DNA of 64,000 nt from Segetibacter sp. 3557_3 (GCF_004354985.1 NZ_SMSK01000007.1:124001-188000), one strand, 5' to 3'; positions 43,333-52,483 are shown, counted from the first letter of the stretch. The notes: generated from the sequence alone by a model not told the origin. Program-made: numbers and translations.

Positions 43333-44085
43333 ATGGCAAAAAGCATCGAAACGAACCTAAGCAGGGAAAAGTCTAACCGCATAGCTTTATTGGTTGACGG
43401 CGACAACGCCCCTGCCAAGCTACTCATGCTGATCCTTGAAGAAGCATCTAAATATGGCAAAGTAACCATCAGAAGAATCTATGGCGACTGGACCACCCAG
43501 CACATGAATACCTGGAAGGGGATACTCAATGAACTTGCATTTAACCCTATCCAAAAGTTTTCCTATACAAGTGGCAAAAATTCCACCGATAGTGCACTGA
43601 TCATCGACGCGATGGATATCCTGCACGACGAACTGGTTGATGGTTTTTGCATTGTTTCGAGTGATAGCGATTATACAGGCCTTGCAAAGCGCATCAGGGA
43701 AGAGGGCATTTTCGTAATGGGTATAGGTGAAAAGAAAACGCCTAATGCTTTTATCAAGTCATGTGAGATCTTCACGCTCGTGGAAAACCTGGAGCAAACT
43801 GAGACAAGGGTAGAAAAGCCAACGACAAAAAAGGCGGAAAAAAAAGAGGAAAAGCAGGCGCTTGATATGAAACTCATCAATAAAGCCTTCGACATGTCTG
43901 CAAACGAAAGCGACGAGGTGTACATCTCTACTATCGGCTTTAATCTTCGAAAGCTCGATCCAAGTTTTGATTGCCGCACCTATGGCTACAAAACCCTTAC
44001 AACGCTCTTTAAAAACCTTAAGGGCTTTGTACTGATCGACAATATGATCAACGGACTAAATCATCCTTTGCTAAAAAGGGTATAA
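43333..44085 (+). CDS. NYN-domain putative ribonuclease with C-terminal OST-HTH/LOTUS
   Basis: This 250-residue protein has an N-terminal NYN (PIN-like) domain: LLVDGDNAPAK with Asp22 and Asp24, STDSALIIDAMDIL, and IVSSDSDYTGLAKRIREEG with the second acid cluster. A charged linker rich in Lys and Glu spans about residues 150-175. The rest (about 178-250) fits an OST-HTH/LOTUS winged helix (FDMSANESDEVYISTIGFNLRKLDPSFDCRTYGYKTLTTLFKNL). NYN-LOTUS proteins are thought to bind and cut RNA. It pairs with the EcsC gene. Confidence 0.88.
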   Translation: MAKSIETNLSREKSNRIALLVDGDNAPAKLLMLILEEASKYGKVTIRRIYGDWTTQHMNTWKGILNELAFNPIQKFSYTSGKNSTDSALIIDAMDILHDELVDGFCIVSSDSDYTGLAKRIREEGIFVMGIGEKKTPNAFIKSCEIFTLVENLEQTETRVEKPTTKKAEKKEEKQALDMKLINKAFDMSANESDEVYISTIGFNLRKLDPSFDCRTYGYKTLTTLFKNLKGFVLIDNMINGLNHPLLKRV

Positions 44086-44101
44086 CCCCTCCTACGATGG
44101 A

Positions 44102-44190
44102 TTTTTTTGGTAGCCGGCATTCGTTCCGAACCCAACATCGTTGCCCGCCCGGATGAACCGGCTCGGACGGGTGTCACTCACTTTTACTGT
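44102..44190 (+). repeat. GC-rich palindromic intergenic repeat, copy A
   Basis: The core CCCGCCCGGATGAACCGG (44145-44162) is followed by CTCGGACGGGTGTCACTCAC, so CCCGCCCG can fold on CGGACGGG. TTTTTGGT lies 23 bp before ACATCGTTGCC. Copy B at 53105-53212 has the same outer words with the same 23-bp spacing, and copy C at 55069-55091 shares the core. The element lies between the NYN gene and the carboxyltransferase gene. Confidence 0.75.
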
Positions 44191-44341
44191 TTGTTCTATA
44201 TGCGGCCGATCCCGATCCTTCAAAATTTTCGGGTTCCATCCTAAAGCTACAGAGATACGGCGGAGTCTATTCTGCCCTGTAAAAGAAAGCCTTATCAAAT
44301 TGTGTATTGCCGATCACCAATTTCTGAGCTCAACCCTACCT

Positions 44342-44349
44342 TATCTTTG
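44342..44349 (+). promoter_or_regulatory. Probable -7 box (TATCTTTG) of the carboxyltransferase gene
   Basis: TATCTTTG matches TAnnTTTG exactly and lies 16 bp before the ATG at 44366. A TTTC at 44321, 17 bp further up, is a poor -33 candidate. Confidence 0.5.
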
Positions 44350-44365
44350 TTATAAACCCACCCCT

Positions 44366-45994
44366 ATGAATATCGAATTCAATCGAAACGAGGATGAAAT
44401 GAAGCAGGCCATCAGCAAAATGCGAAATCACCTCGAAAAAATTCAGCTCGGTGGCGGAAAAAAGGCCATTGAAAAACAGCACGAGAAAAACAAGTTAACG
44501 GCAAGAGAAAGGATCGACTACCTCGTCGATAAAGACTCCACCTTCCTGGAGCTTGGTGCTTTTGCCGGCTTCGAAATGTATGAAGAATATGGCGGCTGCC
44601 CTGCCGGAGGAACAGTTGCGGGCTTAGGCTACATTAGTGGAAGGCAGTGCGTAATCGTGGCAAACGATCAAACGGTTAAAGCCGGGGCATGGTTTCCCAT
44701 TACGGGCAAGAAAAACCTTCGCATGCAGGAAATCTCAATGGAAAACAATTTGCCTATCATCTACCTTGTCGACAGTGCGGGCGTATTTCTGCCCTTGCAG
44801 GACGAAATCTTTCCCGACAAAGAACATTTCGGTCGTGTTTTCCGAAACAATGCAAAGATGAGTGCTATGGGAATTACCCAGATTGCGGCGGTGATGGGTG
44901 CATGCGTTGCAGGAGGTGCCTACCTGCCGATCATGAGCGACGAAACGCTGATGGTGGAAGGCAATGGCAGTATTTACCTTGCTGGTCCATACCTTGTTAA
45001 AGCAGCCATCGGTGAAGACATCGACAATGAATCATTGGGTGGTGCGGTTACCCATACCGAGATCAGCGGGATAGCTGATTACAAGTTTAAAACCGAACAG
45101 GAATGTCTCGACCAGGTTAAAAAGATCATCAGTAAACTTGGCAATAATGCGCCCGGCCTGTTAAACCGCGCAACACCTGTTCCACCCAAGAAAGATCCCG
45201 CTGAACTTAATGGTATTCTGCCTGCAGGAAACCTGAAGCCTTACGATATGCTTGAAATTATCGAAAGGATTATCGACGACAGTGCCTTTGAGCAGTTTAA
45301 AGCCGACTATGGTAAAACTATGCTTTGCGGCTATGCACGCATTGATGGCTGGGCAGTGGGGATAGTAGCCAATCAGCGTTTGATTACAAAAACCAAAAAA
45401 GGCGAGATGCAACTTGGTGGGGTAATTTATAACGACAGCGCGGATAAGGCTGCCCGTTTTATCATGAACTGTAATCAAAAGAAGATACCATTGATTTTCT
45501 TGCAGGATGTTACCGGTTTTATGGTTGGCAGCAGGAGTGAACACGCCGGAATAATCAAAGACGGTGCTAAGCTCGTTAATGCGGTTGCAAATTCAGTGGT
45601 CCCAAAAATTACCATCATCATTGGCAACAGTTATGGCGCGGGAAATTACGCGATGTGTGGCAAGGCATATGATCCCAGGTTTATCTATGCGTGGCCAAGC
45701 GCAAAGATTGCTGTTATGGGCGGCGACCAGGCAGCAAAAACCCTCATGCAGATACAAGTGGCGGGTCTAAAAGCCAAAGGGCAGGTCATTGATCCTGTTG
45801 AGGAAAAGAGGCTGCTCGACGAGATCAAAGATCGATACGAAAAACAAACCAGCCCGTTCTACGCAGCAGCCAGGCTTTGGGTCGATGGCCTGATCAAACC
45901 TGCAGACACGAGGAGAGTTATTTCAGAAGGGCTTACCGCGGCGAATAGTTCAACGCAAATGCCTGAATTTAAAACCGGTGTCTTCCAGGTATAA
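44366..45994 (+). CDS. Acyl-CoA carboxylase carboxyltransferase (beta) subunit
   Basis: From the ATG at 44366 (MNIEFNRNEDEMKQAISKM) the protein has 542 residues, the normal size for the beta subunit of propionyl- or methylcrotonyl-CoA carboxylase. The frame is open 225 bp further up, but that part runs through repeat A and is not coding. Crotonase-like blocks are ELGAFAGFEMYEEYGGCPAGGTVAGLG, GAYLPIMSDETLMVEGNGSIYLAGP, LQDVTGFMVGSRSEHAGIIKDGAKLV and GNSYGAGNYAMCGKAYDPRFIYAWPSAKIAVMGG. It transfers carboxyl from biotin to an acyl-CoA. The biotin-carrying subunit is not nearby, so the substrate is open; methylcrotonyl-CoA fits the motif style. Confidence 0.9.
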   Translation: MNIEFNRNEDEMKQAISKMRNHLEKIQLGGGKKAIEKQHEKNKLTARERIDYLVDKDSTFLELGAFAGFEMYEEYGGCPAGGTVAGLGYISGRQCVIVANDQTVKAGAWFPITGKKNLRMQEISMENNLPIIYLVDSAGVFLPLQDEIFPDKEHFGRVFRNNAKMSAMGITQIAAVMGACVAGGAYLPIMSDETLMVEGNGSIYLAGPYLVKAAIGEDIDNESLGGAVTHTEISGIADYKFKTEQECLDQVKKIISKLGNNAPGLLNRATPVPPKKDPAELNGILPAGNLKPYDMLEIIERIIDDSAFEQFKADYGKTMLCGYARIDGWAVGIVANQRLITKTKKGEMQLGGVIYNDSADKAARFIMNCNQKKIPLIFLQDVTGFMVGSRSEHAGIIKDGAKLVNAVANSVVPKITIIIGNSYGAGNYAMCGKAYDPRFIYAWPSAKIAVMGGDQAAKTLMQIQVAGLKAKGQVIDPVEEKRLLDEIKDRYEKQTSPFYAAARLWVDGLIKPADTRRVISEGLTAANSSTQMPEFKTGVFQV

Positions 45995-46097
45995 GTCTTA
46001 ATACGTTTGATCCCCTGTTTTCTGTTGGCCAAAATTTGTTAATTTCACAAGCCACATGTTCCTTAAAAACCACCGGAATACCTGAATAATCCGTATC

Positions 46098-46832
46098 ATG
46101 AAAAAAATGTTGCCCAAACTTTTCCTGTGGGCAGGTATACCTGCTCTCCTATTTTCCTCTTGTGTAAACGATAAATACCTTATTGCTCCTCCTCCCGTTG
46201 CTGACCAGTCGTTTGTGGAAGAATTTGATACGGTGTCAGCTGCTTCAAATCGTGGCTGGAAATTTCTCAACGTCAGCGAGTCCAAAGGGCCAAACATCTG
46301 GCAACAGGCCGGTGCAGTTACACCATGGTTCGAAGCTTATTCATCGCATGGATCCAATGTTGGATTTATCGGTGCCGACTATACCTCTACTTCCGCTGCT
46401 GCTGCTATTATCAGCAACTGGCTCGTGTCTCCCGTGGTAACATTGCAAAATGGTGATACCATTAGCTTCTATACCCGGGCTGTCATTTATGCTGATGGTG
46501 CGGGCGACTCCACTGATTATGCCAACCGGCTTCAACTGCGGCTGAGCACCAATGGCGAAAGTACTAACGTAGGCAGCGCCGCCGACCCTGGCGACTTTAC
46601 CCGCGGCCTGATCGATATCAATCCAAACCTTGAGGCATTTAGTTTACTTAATCCAATAGCAACAGCATTCCCCTACCGTTGGACACGTTTCCAGGTTACC
46701 TTGTTTGGACTGCAAGAACCGGTTCGGGGCCGCTTTGCGTTTCGTTACTTTGTTGAAGGTGCAGGTTCAAATGGCATTGGCAGCGGGGTGGGAGTAGATT
46801 TGGTTACTTACAAAAGCAAACGCCAACAATAA
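46098..46832 (+). CDS. Lipoprotein, choice-of-anchor J-like domain (first of a tandem pair)
   Basis: This 244-residue protein has a lipoprotein signal (lipid Cys22 in LFSSC). The mature part begins with a short linker then SFVEEFDTVSAASNRGWKF and ends RFAFRYFVEG, the pattern of the choice-of-anchor J / cleaved-adhesin jelly-roll domain. The middle has WLVSPVVTLQNGDTISFYTRAVIYA. These domains bind carbohydrate or matrix at the cell surface. The next gene encodes a paralogue with the same motif order. Confidence 0.8.
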   Translation: MKKMLPKLFLWAGIPALLFSSCVNDKYLIAPPPVADQSFVEEFDTVSAASNRGWKFLNVSESKGPNIWQQAGAVTPWFEAYSSHGSNVGFIGADYTSTSAAAAIISNWLVSPVVTLQNGDTISFYTRAVIYADGAGDSTDYANRLQLRLSTNGESTNVGSAADPGDFTRGLIDINPNLEAFSLLNPIATAFPYRWTRFQVTLFGLQEPVRGRFAFRYFVEGAGSNGIGSGVGVDLVTYKSKRQQ

Positions 46833-46856
46833 GCCGCACAACTAAATGGAGATTTT

Positions 46857-47681
46857 ATGAAAAAACTAAACCTGGTCACCTGTGCTTTATTGTTATCCTT
46901 TGCTGCAAGCATAGTTGTAGTCTCCTGTAACAAAGAGGAAGCACCAACACAGCGGTTAGTTACCCCTGTATTTCCACCTGCTCCACCCGCATCATTTGTT
47001 GAGGAGTTCGACTCTGCCGGAACCCTAACGCGGAAGGGTTGGGTTTTTAAAAACAACAGCTACCCGATTGGAACAACCGGGTGGAGACAAGGCAGGTACG
47101 AATCGGCTTCAATGGCCCAATACAAATTCCTGGCGCCGGTGCCCTTTATCGGCTTTCCGGCATACTCGGCAAGTACTACACCAAACGATTTTATTAGTTG
47201 CGACGCCTCTGCCGTAAACGACGCGGCAACCGGAACCGGGGACATTAGCGCATGGTTGATTTCTCCCATGGTGCCAATCAAAAATGGTGACCAGATCATT
47301 TTTTATACCCGGGCAGTAAACGACGCCAATTACCCGATATATACAAAAGACCGTATGCAGGTTCGGGCTAATTTCAGTAACGGAACGGTAAACGTCGGGG
47401 GCTCGCCGACCTCAGTCGGCAACTTCAATACACTGTTGCTCGATATCAACCCTCAATATCTGAACAATGATCCTGCAGGCAATACACCTGCTGCGCCCGG
47501 GTACCCGCAGGATTGGACGAAATACACGATAAACATCACTGGCATACCGGGTACAGGTGCTGTACCTGCAGCAAGGTTCGCCTTTCGATACCTGGCAGCG
47601 GACGCGGGCTTGTTTGGTGGCTCATCGGGCAACTACCCTACCGTTGTAGGTTTGGACAGCCTTGCTTTTATTCATAATTAA
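46857..47681 (+). CDS. Lipoprotein, choice-of-anchor J-like domain (second of a tandem pair)
   Basis: This 274-residue protein has a lipoprotein signal (Cys24 in VVVSC). It shares with its neighbour the order SFVEEFDSAG, RKGWVF, WLISPMVPIKNGDQIIFYTRAV, NVGGSP, LLDINPQ and ARFAFRYL. The two arose by tandem duplication but differ clearly along their length, so the event is old. It is 24 bp after the first gene and is followed by a bidirectional terminator. A surface-binding role is inferred from the fold only. Confidence 0.8.
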   Translation: MKKLNLVTCALLLSFAASIVVVSCNKEEAPTQRLVTPVFPPAPPASFVEEFDSAGTLTRKGWVFKNNSYPIGTTGWRQGRYESASMAQYKFLAPVPFIGFPAYSASTTPNDFISCDASAVNDAATGTGDISAWLISPMVPIKNGDQIIFYTRAVNDANYPIYTKDRMQVRANFSNGTVNVGGSPTSVGNFNTLLLDINPQYLNNDPAGNTPAAPGYPQDWTKYTINITGIPGTGAVPAARFAFRYLAADAGLFGGSSGNYPTVVGLDSLAFIHN

Positions 47682-47697
47682 GCGATTGTTGATAAAC

Positions 47698-47730
47698 AAA
47701 AAAGGCTGTCTGATCCGGACGGCCTTTTTT
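47698..47730 (+). terminator. Intrinsic terminator after the twin lipoprotein genes
   Basis: AAAAAAGGCTGTC pairs with GACGGCCTTTTTT (one G-U) on a short loop, beginning 16 bp after the stop. The A-tract/T-tract arms are symmetrical. Confidence 0.87.
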
Positions 47731-47755
47731 ATTTTTACCGTTTAAGTTTCCGGGC

Positions 47756-48472
47756 ATGAAAGGATTATTGACGATGGTTTACATAATGGTTCTGGTGGTC
47801 TCGTCGTGTAGTAACGCAGACACCTCAACTGATGTAGTTCCCGAAGAAAAAACACTACAAGACAAGTTAGCTGCACTCAGCGCTACGGCTATAACCGGCG
47901 ACCTGGTTGTCCGGCTTGGTGATGACTTGATCAGTGAACGAATTAAATACCTGAATGAGAAAGACTACGCTTATTCCCATGCGGGAATCATTATAGAAGT
48001 CAACGGCGAAAAGCAGGTATTTCACATCAGCCCGGATGGCAATCACAACGACACAATCCAGGTTGTTTCAATCGACTCTTTCCTTAACCCTGTTCATAAT
48101 TTAAGCTGCGGTTTGTACCGCTATAATCTTTTAACTGAGCAAAGAGCAGAAGTAAGCAAAATAGTGGAAAGCTATAAACGAGGTGGTGTCCGTTTCGACA
48201 GAAGATACAGTATGGAAACAGACCAGCTAATGTACTGTTCCGAAATGATCGCTAAAGCCATTACCCGGGCTAGTGATTCAATGGTACATTTTAGGCAGGT
48301 TCATGTTCCAAAACGCATGCAGGTAATGGTTGCCGGATTTTTAAAGGCCGAAAAAATCAGCCCCCAACTCGTGGCTGATACAAAGATCCTTACCCTCGAC
48401 AACCTTTATTCAATGCCGGAATGTACCTTGCTGGCAAAATTTACGCTTAAGCAACTCCCAGGTCAACAATAG
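47756..48472 (+). CDS. YiiX/YebB-like NlpC/P60-superfamily cysteine hydrolase, lipoprotein
   Basis: This 238-residue protein has a lipoprotein signal (VVSSC). The YiiX-like permuted papain fold is indicated by TGDLVVRLGDDLISERI, then AYSHAGIIIEVNGEKQVFHIS, with a catalytic-type His in SHAGI. FDRRYSMETDQLMYCSEMIAKAI follows, with the Cys of YCSE as the likely nucleophile. YiiX-type enzymes hydrolyse peptide, amide or ester bonds in the envelope; the substrate is unknown. Confidence 0.82.
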   Translation: MKGLLTMVYIMVLVVSSCSNADTSTDVVPEEKTLQDKLAALSATAITGDLVVRLGDDLISERIKYLNEKDYAYSHAGIIIEVNGEKQVFHISPDGNHNDTIQVVSIDSFLNPVHNLSCGLYRYNLLTEQRAEVSKIVESYKRGGVRFDRRYSMETDQLMYCSEMIAKAITRASDSMVHFRQVHVPKRMQVMVAGFLKAEKISPQLVADTKILTLDNLYSMPECTLLAKFTLKQLPGQQ

Positions 48473-48511
48473 CCCGTGGAATTGCGAAACAAAACTTTAG
48501 ACTAAACTAAC

Positions 48512-49294
48512 ATGCAATCGTACCCGCTTTTTCACGTAGACGCCTTCACCGATCAGCTGTTCGGTGGCAATCCTGCAGTAGTGTGCCCACTGGAGACATG
48601 GTTACCTGAAGATACCATGCAGCGCCTTGCTGCTGAAAACAACCTGAGCGAAACAGCTTTTTTCATTAAAGAAGAAGGCGGTTATCACGTTCGGTGGTTT
48701 ACCCCTGAATACGAAATTGACCTTTGCGGTCATGCAACCCTTGCAACCGCTTTTGTCCTGTTTGAACACCTGGGCTATGAAGGTGATACCATCCGTTTCA
48801 GCTGTAAAAGCGGGCTACTGGAAGTAACCAGGAAAGATGGGCTCATTCAATTAGACTTTCCAACCCGCATCCCGGCCCAGGCGGAAGCACCTGAAGCCCT
48901 CCTTAAAGGAATTAATATCCAACCTGCCCAAATCCTAAAATCAAGGGACTATTTCCTGGTGTATAATCAACAAAGCGAGGTGGCCGACTTCAGGCCCGAC
49001 TTTACTTACCTGAACCAGTTGGATTGTGTAGGCATTATCGTTACTGCACCAGGCCGCGATGTTGACTTCGTCTCCCGTTTTTTTGTTCCCAATTCCGTAA
49101 TCGGCGAAGATCCCGTAACCGGATCGGCGCATTGTAACCTGATCCCTTACTGGAGCGGGCAACTCAACAAAACGACTTTAACAGCAAGGCAAATTTCCGC
49201 ACGTGGCGGACAACTCACCTGCACACAAGCGGGCGACAGGGTTCTAATGGCCGGTAAAGCAGTGCTGTATATGAAAGGAGAATATTACCTGTAG
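48512..49294 (+). CDS. PhzF family epimerase/isomerase
   Basis: This 260-residue protein has the PhzF layout: FHVDAFTDQLFGGNPAVVC at the start, NNLSETAFF with the catalytic Glu, VRWFTPEYEIDLCGHATLATA, and the second-half RFFVPNSVIGEDPVTGSAHCNLIPYW. It resembles diaminopimelate epimerase in fold. PhzF acts in phenazine synthesis, but most homologues have unknown substrates and there are no phenazine genes here. Its stop is two bases before rnhA. Confidence 0.92.
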   Translation: MQSYPLFHVDAFTDQLFGGNPAVVCPLETWLPEDTMQRLAAENNLSETAFFIKEEGGYHVRWFTPEYEIDLCGHATLATAFVLFEHLGYEGDTIRFSCKSGLLEVTRKDGLIQLDFPTRIPAQAEAPEALLKGINIQPAQILKSRDYFLVYNQQSEVADFRPDFTYLNQLDCVGIIVTAPGRDVDFVSRFFVPNSVIGEDPVTGSAHCNLIPYWSGQLNKTTLTARQISARGGQLTCTQAGDRVLMAGKAVLYMKGEYYL

Positions 49295-49296
49295 CT

Positions 49297-49776
49297 ATGG
49301 CAGAACAAGGCAATCAGCTCATCATATATACCGATGGCTCCAGCAGGGGCAATCCCGGCAGAGGAGGATATGGCGCTATTCTGATGTGGGGAGACAAGCG
49401 AAAAGAGCTTTCTGCGGGATACCGGCTTACGACCAACAACAGGATGGAACTTCTTGCCGTAATTGTAGCGCTGGAATCGTTGAACCGTAAGCATATACCG
49501 CTAACCATCTATACAGACAGCCAGTACATTGTCCGTTCGGTACAGCAAAAATGGCTTGATAACTGGATTAAGACCGACTTCAAAGGTGGAAAGAAAAACA
49601 AGGACCTCTGGATGCGGTTCTACCAGTTGTCAAAGGAGTTTAAGATTACTTTCAAGTGGGTGAAAGGCCATGCCGACAATCCATTGAATAACCGGTGCGA
49701 TGAGTTGGCGACAAGTGCCGCTGATGGCGGCAACCTGTTGATTGATGTAGGTTATGAAACCGGTGTAGGTCAGTAA
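49297..49776 (+). CDS. rnhA: Ribonuclease HI
   Basis: This 159-residue enzyme has the four acidic catalytic residues: Asp13 (YTDGSSRGNPG), Glu51 (NRMELLAV), Asp74 (YTDSQYI) and Asp135 (NRCDELA), with the flexible-loop His125 (GHADN). It cuts the RNA strand of RNA-DNA hybrids, including R-loops and primers. The gene is almost in contact with phzF (two bases), so transcription is probably shared. Confidence 0.96.
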   Translation: MAEQGNQLIIYTDGSSRGNPGRGGYGAILMWGDKRKELSAGYRLTTNNRMELLAVIVALESLNRKHIPLTIYTDSQYIVRSVQQKWLDNWIKTDFKGGKKNKDLWMRFYQLSKEFKITFKWVKGHADNPLNNRCDELATSAADGGNLLIDVGYETGVGQ

Positions 49777-49863
49777 AACTGCTGCACCTATGGGCATCAG
49801 TCCAACCCGGTGTGCGGCTGAACTGCTGTATAAACAAGAATTCTTATAAATGATAAGCCAACC

Positions 49864-50529
49864 ATGACAATTGCAACAGGCAGCTGCGGCGTAAGCTGGA
49901 GCGGCGGCAAAGACAGCTGTTATGCGTTGATGAAAGCCAGGAATACAGGCCTGGTGCCTGCAGTTTTGCTGAATGTCTTGAACGAGCAGGGCAAAATCAC
50001 GCGGAGTCATGGGATCCCTTCGGCCATCATCCGCGCCCAGGCCAAACAACTGGGATTGCCCGTGCACCTTATCAGCAGCAGTTGGGCGGATTATGAGCGA
50101 TTGTTTACGGCTGCGCTGAACGATCTGAGGCAAGCATACCAACTAAGTCATATGGCTTTTGGCGATATTGACCTCCAGGCGCATCGCGACTGGGAAGAAA
50201 AAGTTTGCCAGCAAGCTGGCCTAACAGCAGTGTTACCGCTTTGGCATGCCGACCGTAAACAACTAATTTTAGAGATGCTGGATTGGGGGATCGAAACCAT
50301 AATTGTTAGCTGTAACCACATCATGGGTGAACGTTTTCTTGGCCGGCAGCTCTCGCGGGAACTTGTCAGTGAATTGGAACGCATCGGCATCGACCCTTGT
50401 GGAGAAAATGGTGAATACCATACCCTGGTTACTCATTGTCCATTGTTTAAAGAACACCTGAACGTGCAATCGACAGGAGCGATAAAGCACGATAATTACT
50501 GGTTTACCAATCTTCAACTTTCACCGTAA
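49864..50529 (+). CDS. Dph6-type ATP pyrophosphatase (diphthine--ammonia ligase family)
   Basis: This 221-residue protein has the PP-loop SWSGGKDS at residues 11-18, followed by family blocks LLNVLNEQGKITRSHGIP, MAFGDIDLQAHRDWEEKVCQQAGL, VLPLWHADRKQL and GENGEYHTLVTHCPLF. In eukaryotes this family amidates diphthine on EF2. Bacteria have no diphthamide, so this copy must act on another substrate by the same adenylation chemistry. Confidence 0.88.
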   Translation: MTIATGSCGVSWSGGKDSCYALMKARNTGLVPAVLLNVLNEQGKITRSHGIPSAIIRAQAKQLGLPVHLISSSWADYERLFTAALNDLRQAYQLSHMAFGDIDLQAHRDWEEKVCQQAGLTAVLPLWHADRKQLILEMLDWGIETIIVSCNHIMGERFLGRQLSRELVSELERIGIDPCGENGEYHTLVTHCPLFKEHLNVQSTGAIKHDNYWFTNLQLSP

Positions 50530-50578
50530 CTACCCGGCGAACTTCTGCACTTACAAAATATAAACGAGTTTTTAGAGG

Positions 50579-50606
50579 CAAAAAAAATCCCGCCATTTGG
50601 CAGGAT
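50579..50606 (-). terminator. Intrinsic terminator of the DUF6580-like gene
   Basis: On the minus strand ATCCTGCC-AAAT-GGCGGGAT (one mismatch) is followed by eight T. It starts about 20 bp after the stop of the gene at 50628-51203. Confidence 0.82.
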
Positions 50607-50627
50607 CTCTATTGTCATTTTATATGA

Positions 50628-51203
50628 TTAAGCATAAACCTTATCCTGTTTCAGGCCGCGTGTGATCAGGTAGTAACTGCCGAAAAGCAAAGCGCTGAAA
50701 AACAGGTTGCCGAAAATGGTATTCAGAAAGAAACTTCCAAATAATTCGCCTTTATAAAAAGGTATTGCGGCAACATAACCTTCAATTAACCCGGCGAACG
50801 TGTGCGGGTAAAGGTTAACGGGACTAAACAACCACTCACCAAAGTTTGAAAGAATAAAAAAGATAATACCGCTCCAGATTGCAGCAAAGCCAATACTCGC
50901 CACGTTCTTCTTACGGATATAAGTTGATAACCAGGTAATCAGCATGAATGCGCCATACACGAAAAGCTGACCATAACCGTAGAACCCCTTAACGCTGGTG
51001 AATAATTCCAGGCAAACGTCTGCGAAAAACATCGCGGCTAATGGAAACAGAAACGCCATCTTCTTATCGGCTACTGTTGTTCCGGCGAAAATCGCCATAG
51101 CCCCGATAGCGGTAAAATTTGGATAATGTGGAAAAAGCCTGGTTAATGCAGCAAAAAGGATGAGAAGAGCTGCAGCAAACATGCTGGTATTCTGTCTGTT
51201 CAT
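50628..51203 (-). CDS. DUF6580-like integral membrane protein
   Basis: This 191-residue protein has five to six hydrophobic helices. It opens MNRQNTSMFAAALLILFAALTRLFPHYPNFTAIGAMAIFAGTTV and has MFFADVCLELF and FFLNTIFGNLFFSALLFGSYYL. It resembles ECF-transporter S-component-like proteins found in this phylum, but no energising ECF module is near. The cargo is unknown. Confidence 0.75.
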   Translation of the reverse strand: MNRQNTSMFAAALLILFAALTRLFPHYPNFTAIGAMAIFAGTTVADKKMAFLFPLAAMFFADVCLELFTSVKGFYGYGQLFVYGAFMLITWLSTYIRKKNVASIGFAAIWSGIIFFILSNFGEWLFSPVNLYPHTFAGLIEGYVAAIPFYKGELFGSFFLNTIFGNLFFSALLFGSYYLITRGLKQDKVYA

Positions 51204-51286
51204 AAGCTAATTTATCCCGCAAAAGTAGCCGAAAAAAAGAACCTTTCCAGCAAAGGATTTGATTTATTTTGGAGCCACACCCCGGA

Positions 51287-52483
51287 TCATGCAGGTACAA
51301 ATGCCTTGAAAAGTGTACAGCCCGATGTAGTCTCCAACTCATAGCTGGTGGCTGGCGGTACAAAAAAACAGTCGCCTTTTTTGAACCGGTGGTAAACGTT
51401 TACGGTGCGGAGTTCACCTTCGGTTACAATAAATATCTCCGCTGAATTACTGGTGGCCGTGTGCCGCAATTCGGGTAAAAGGTCAATTTTACTAATGGCA
51501 AAATCGCTCACGGGGCATGGATAATTTACTTCGCCCCCACTCAGCACCTCGCCTTTCAAAACATTTGGTTCTATGCCTTCAAAAAGGGTGTGTTTAAGCA
51601 GCTCCGGCACATCAATATGTTTTGGTGTGAGCCCTCCACGTAATACATTGTCGCTATTTGCCATGAGCTCAATATTTTGCCCTTGCAGGTACGCATGCGG
51701 CACCCCCGCTCCCTGGAAGATTGCTTCACCTGCCTGCAGCTGAACGATATTAAAAAAGTAAATGGAAAAGATGCCCCGATCAATATTCGTAAGCTCCTGG
51801 CCGGTCGAATACAATTTCCTGATCCAGTAAGCGGGTTGCCCTGGCAAAGTGTCGTCGTTGGCCAATGCCTGCTGCACGAGGGGCCGCAAGATTTCGTCTA
51901 CCTGCTCCTGTGGTAACTCCATCACCGTTTTATATAGCTGGTAGTAGCCCTCACCAAAGTCGGGGATCAGAAAATGAAATGCTTCAACTTCATTCAATAC
52001 CTTAAGTAATTTGTCCCTCGTTTTAAACCCGTGTAATAACCAAAATTCACCTAGCGCCACCATAACCTCCGGTTTGTGGTTCCGGTCTTTATAGTTCCGG
52101 TCGGCTGCGTTAATAGGTATCGCTGCTGCTTCCTCGGCATCAAACCCTTTAATGGCCTCCTCCCTTGTAGGATGCACCTGGATGGAAAGCATCTCTCGCA
52201 CGTCCAACACCTTAAACAGGTAGGGCAATTCGCCAAAGTCATCATATACTTCTTGTCCCAGGTAAGTCGCGGGATCGGATGCGATTAATGTATTCAGTGG
52301 CACTTCGTCGGCTCCCCGTTGTACAAGCGATGGCGCACCGGGATGTGCACCCATCCAATACTCTGCATAGGGCTTATGTTCCGGGTTATCCACCTGCAAT
52401 AGAGCGGGAATATAATCGAAGCCACCCCATGCATAATGTTGCACTTTGCCTCTCAGCTTTAGTATTTCATTTGTTGGATTCAT
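51287..52483 (-). CDS. manA: Mannose-6-phosphate isomerase, class I
   Basis: I start at the ATG at 52483 (MNPTNEILKLRGKVQHYAWGGFDYIP), giving 398 residues. The frame is open 213 bp further up but there it opposes yraN. Class I type motifs are YAEYWMGAHPGAPS, LFKVLDVREMLSIQVHP (zinc site), HKPEVMVALGEFWLLHGF and GEAIFQGAGVPHAYLQGQNIELMANSDNVLRGGLTPKHID. It interconverts mannose-6-P and fructose-6-P for GDP-mannose and glycan synthesis. Its ATG lies 34 bp from the divergent yraN start. Confidence 0.95.
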   Translation of the reverse strand: MNPTNEILKLRGKVQHYAWGGFDYIPALLQVDNPEHKPYAEYWMGAHPGAPSLVQRGADEVPLNTLIASDPATYLGQEVYDDFGELPYLFKVLDVREMLSIQVHPTREEAIKGFDAEEAAAIPINAADRNYKDRNHKPEVMVALGEFWLLHGFKTRDKLLKVLNEVEAFHFLIPDFGEGYYQLYKTVMELPQEQVDEILRPLVQQALANDDTLPGQPAYWIRKLYSTGQELTNIDRGIFSIYFFNIVQLQAGEAIFQGAGVPHAYLQGQNIELMANSDNVLRGGLTPKHIDVPELLKHTLFEGIEPNVLKGEVLSGGEVNYPCPVSDFAISKIDLLPELRHTATSNSAEIFIVTEGELRTVNVYHRFKKGDCFFVPPATSYELETTSGCTLFKAFVPA

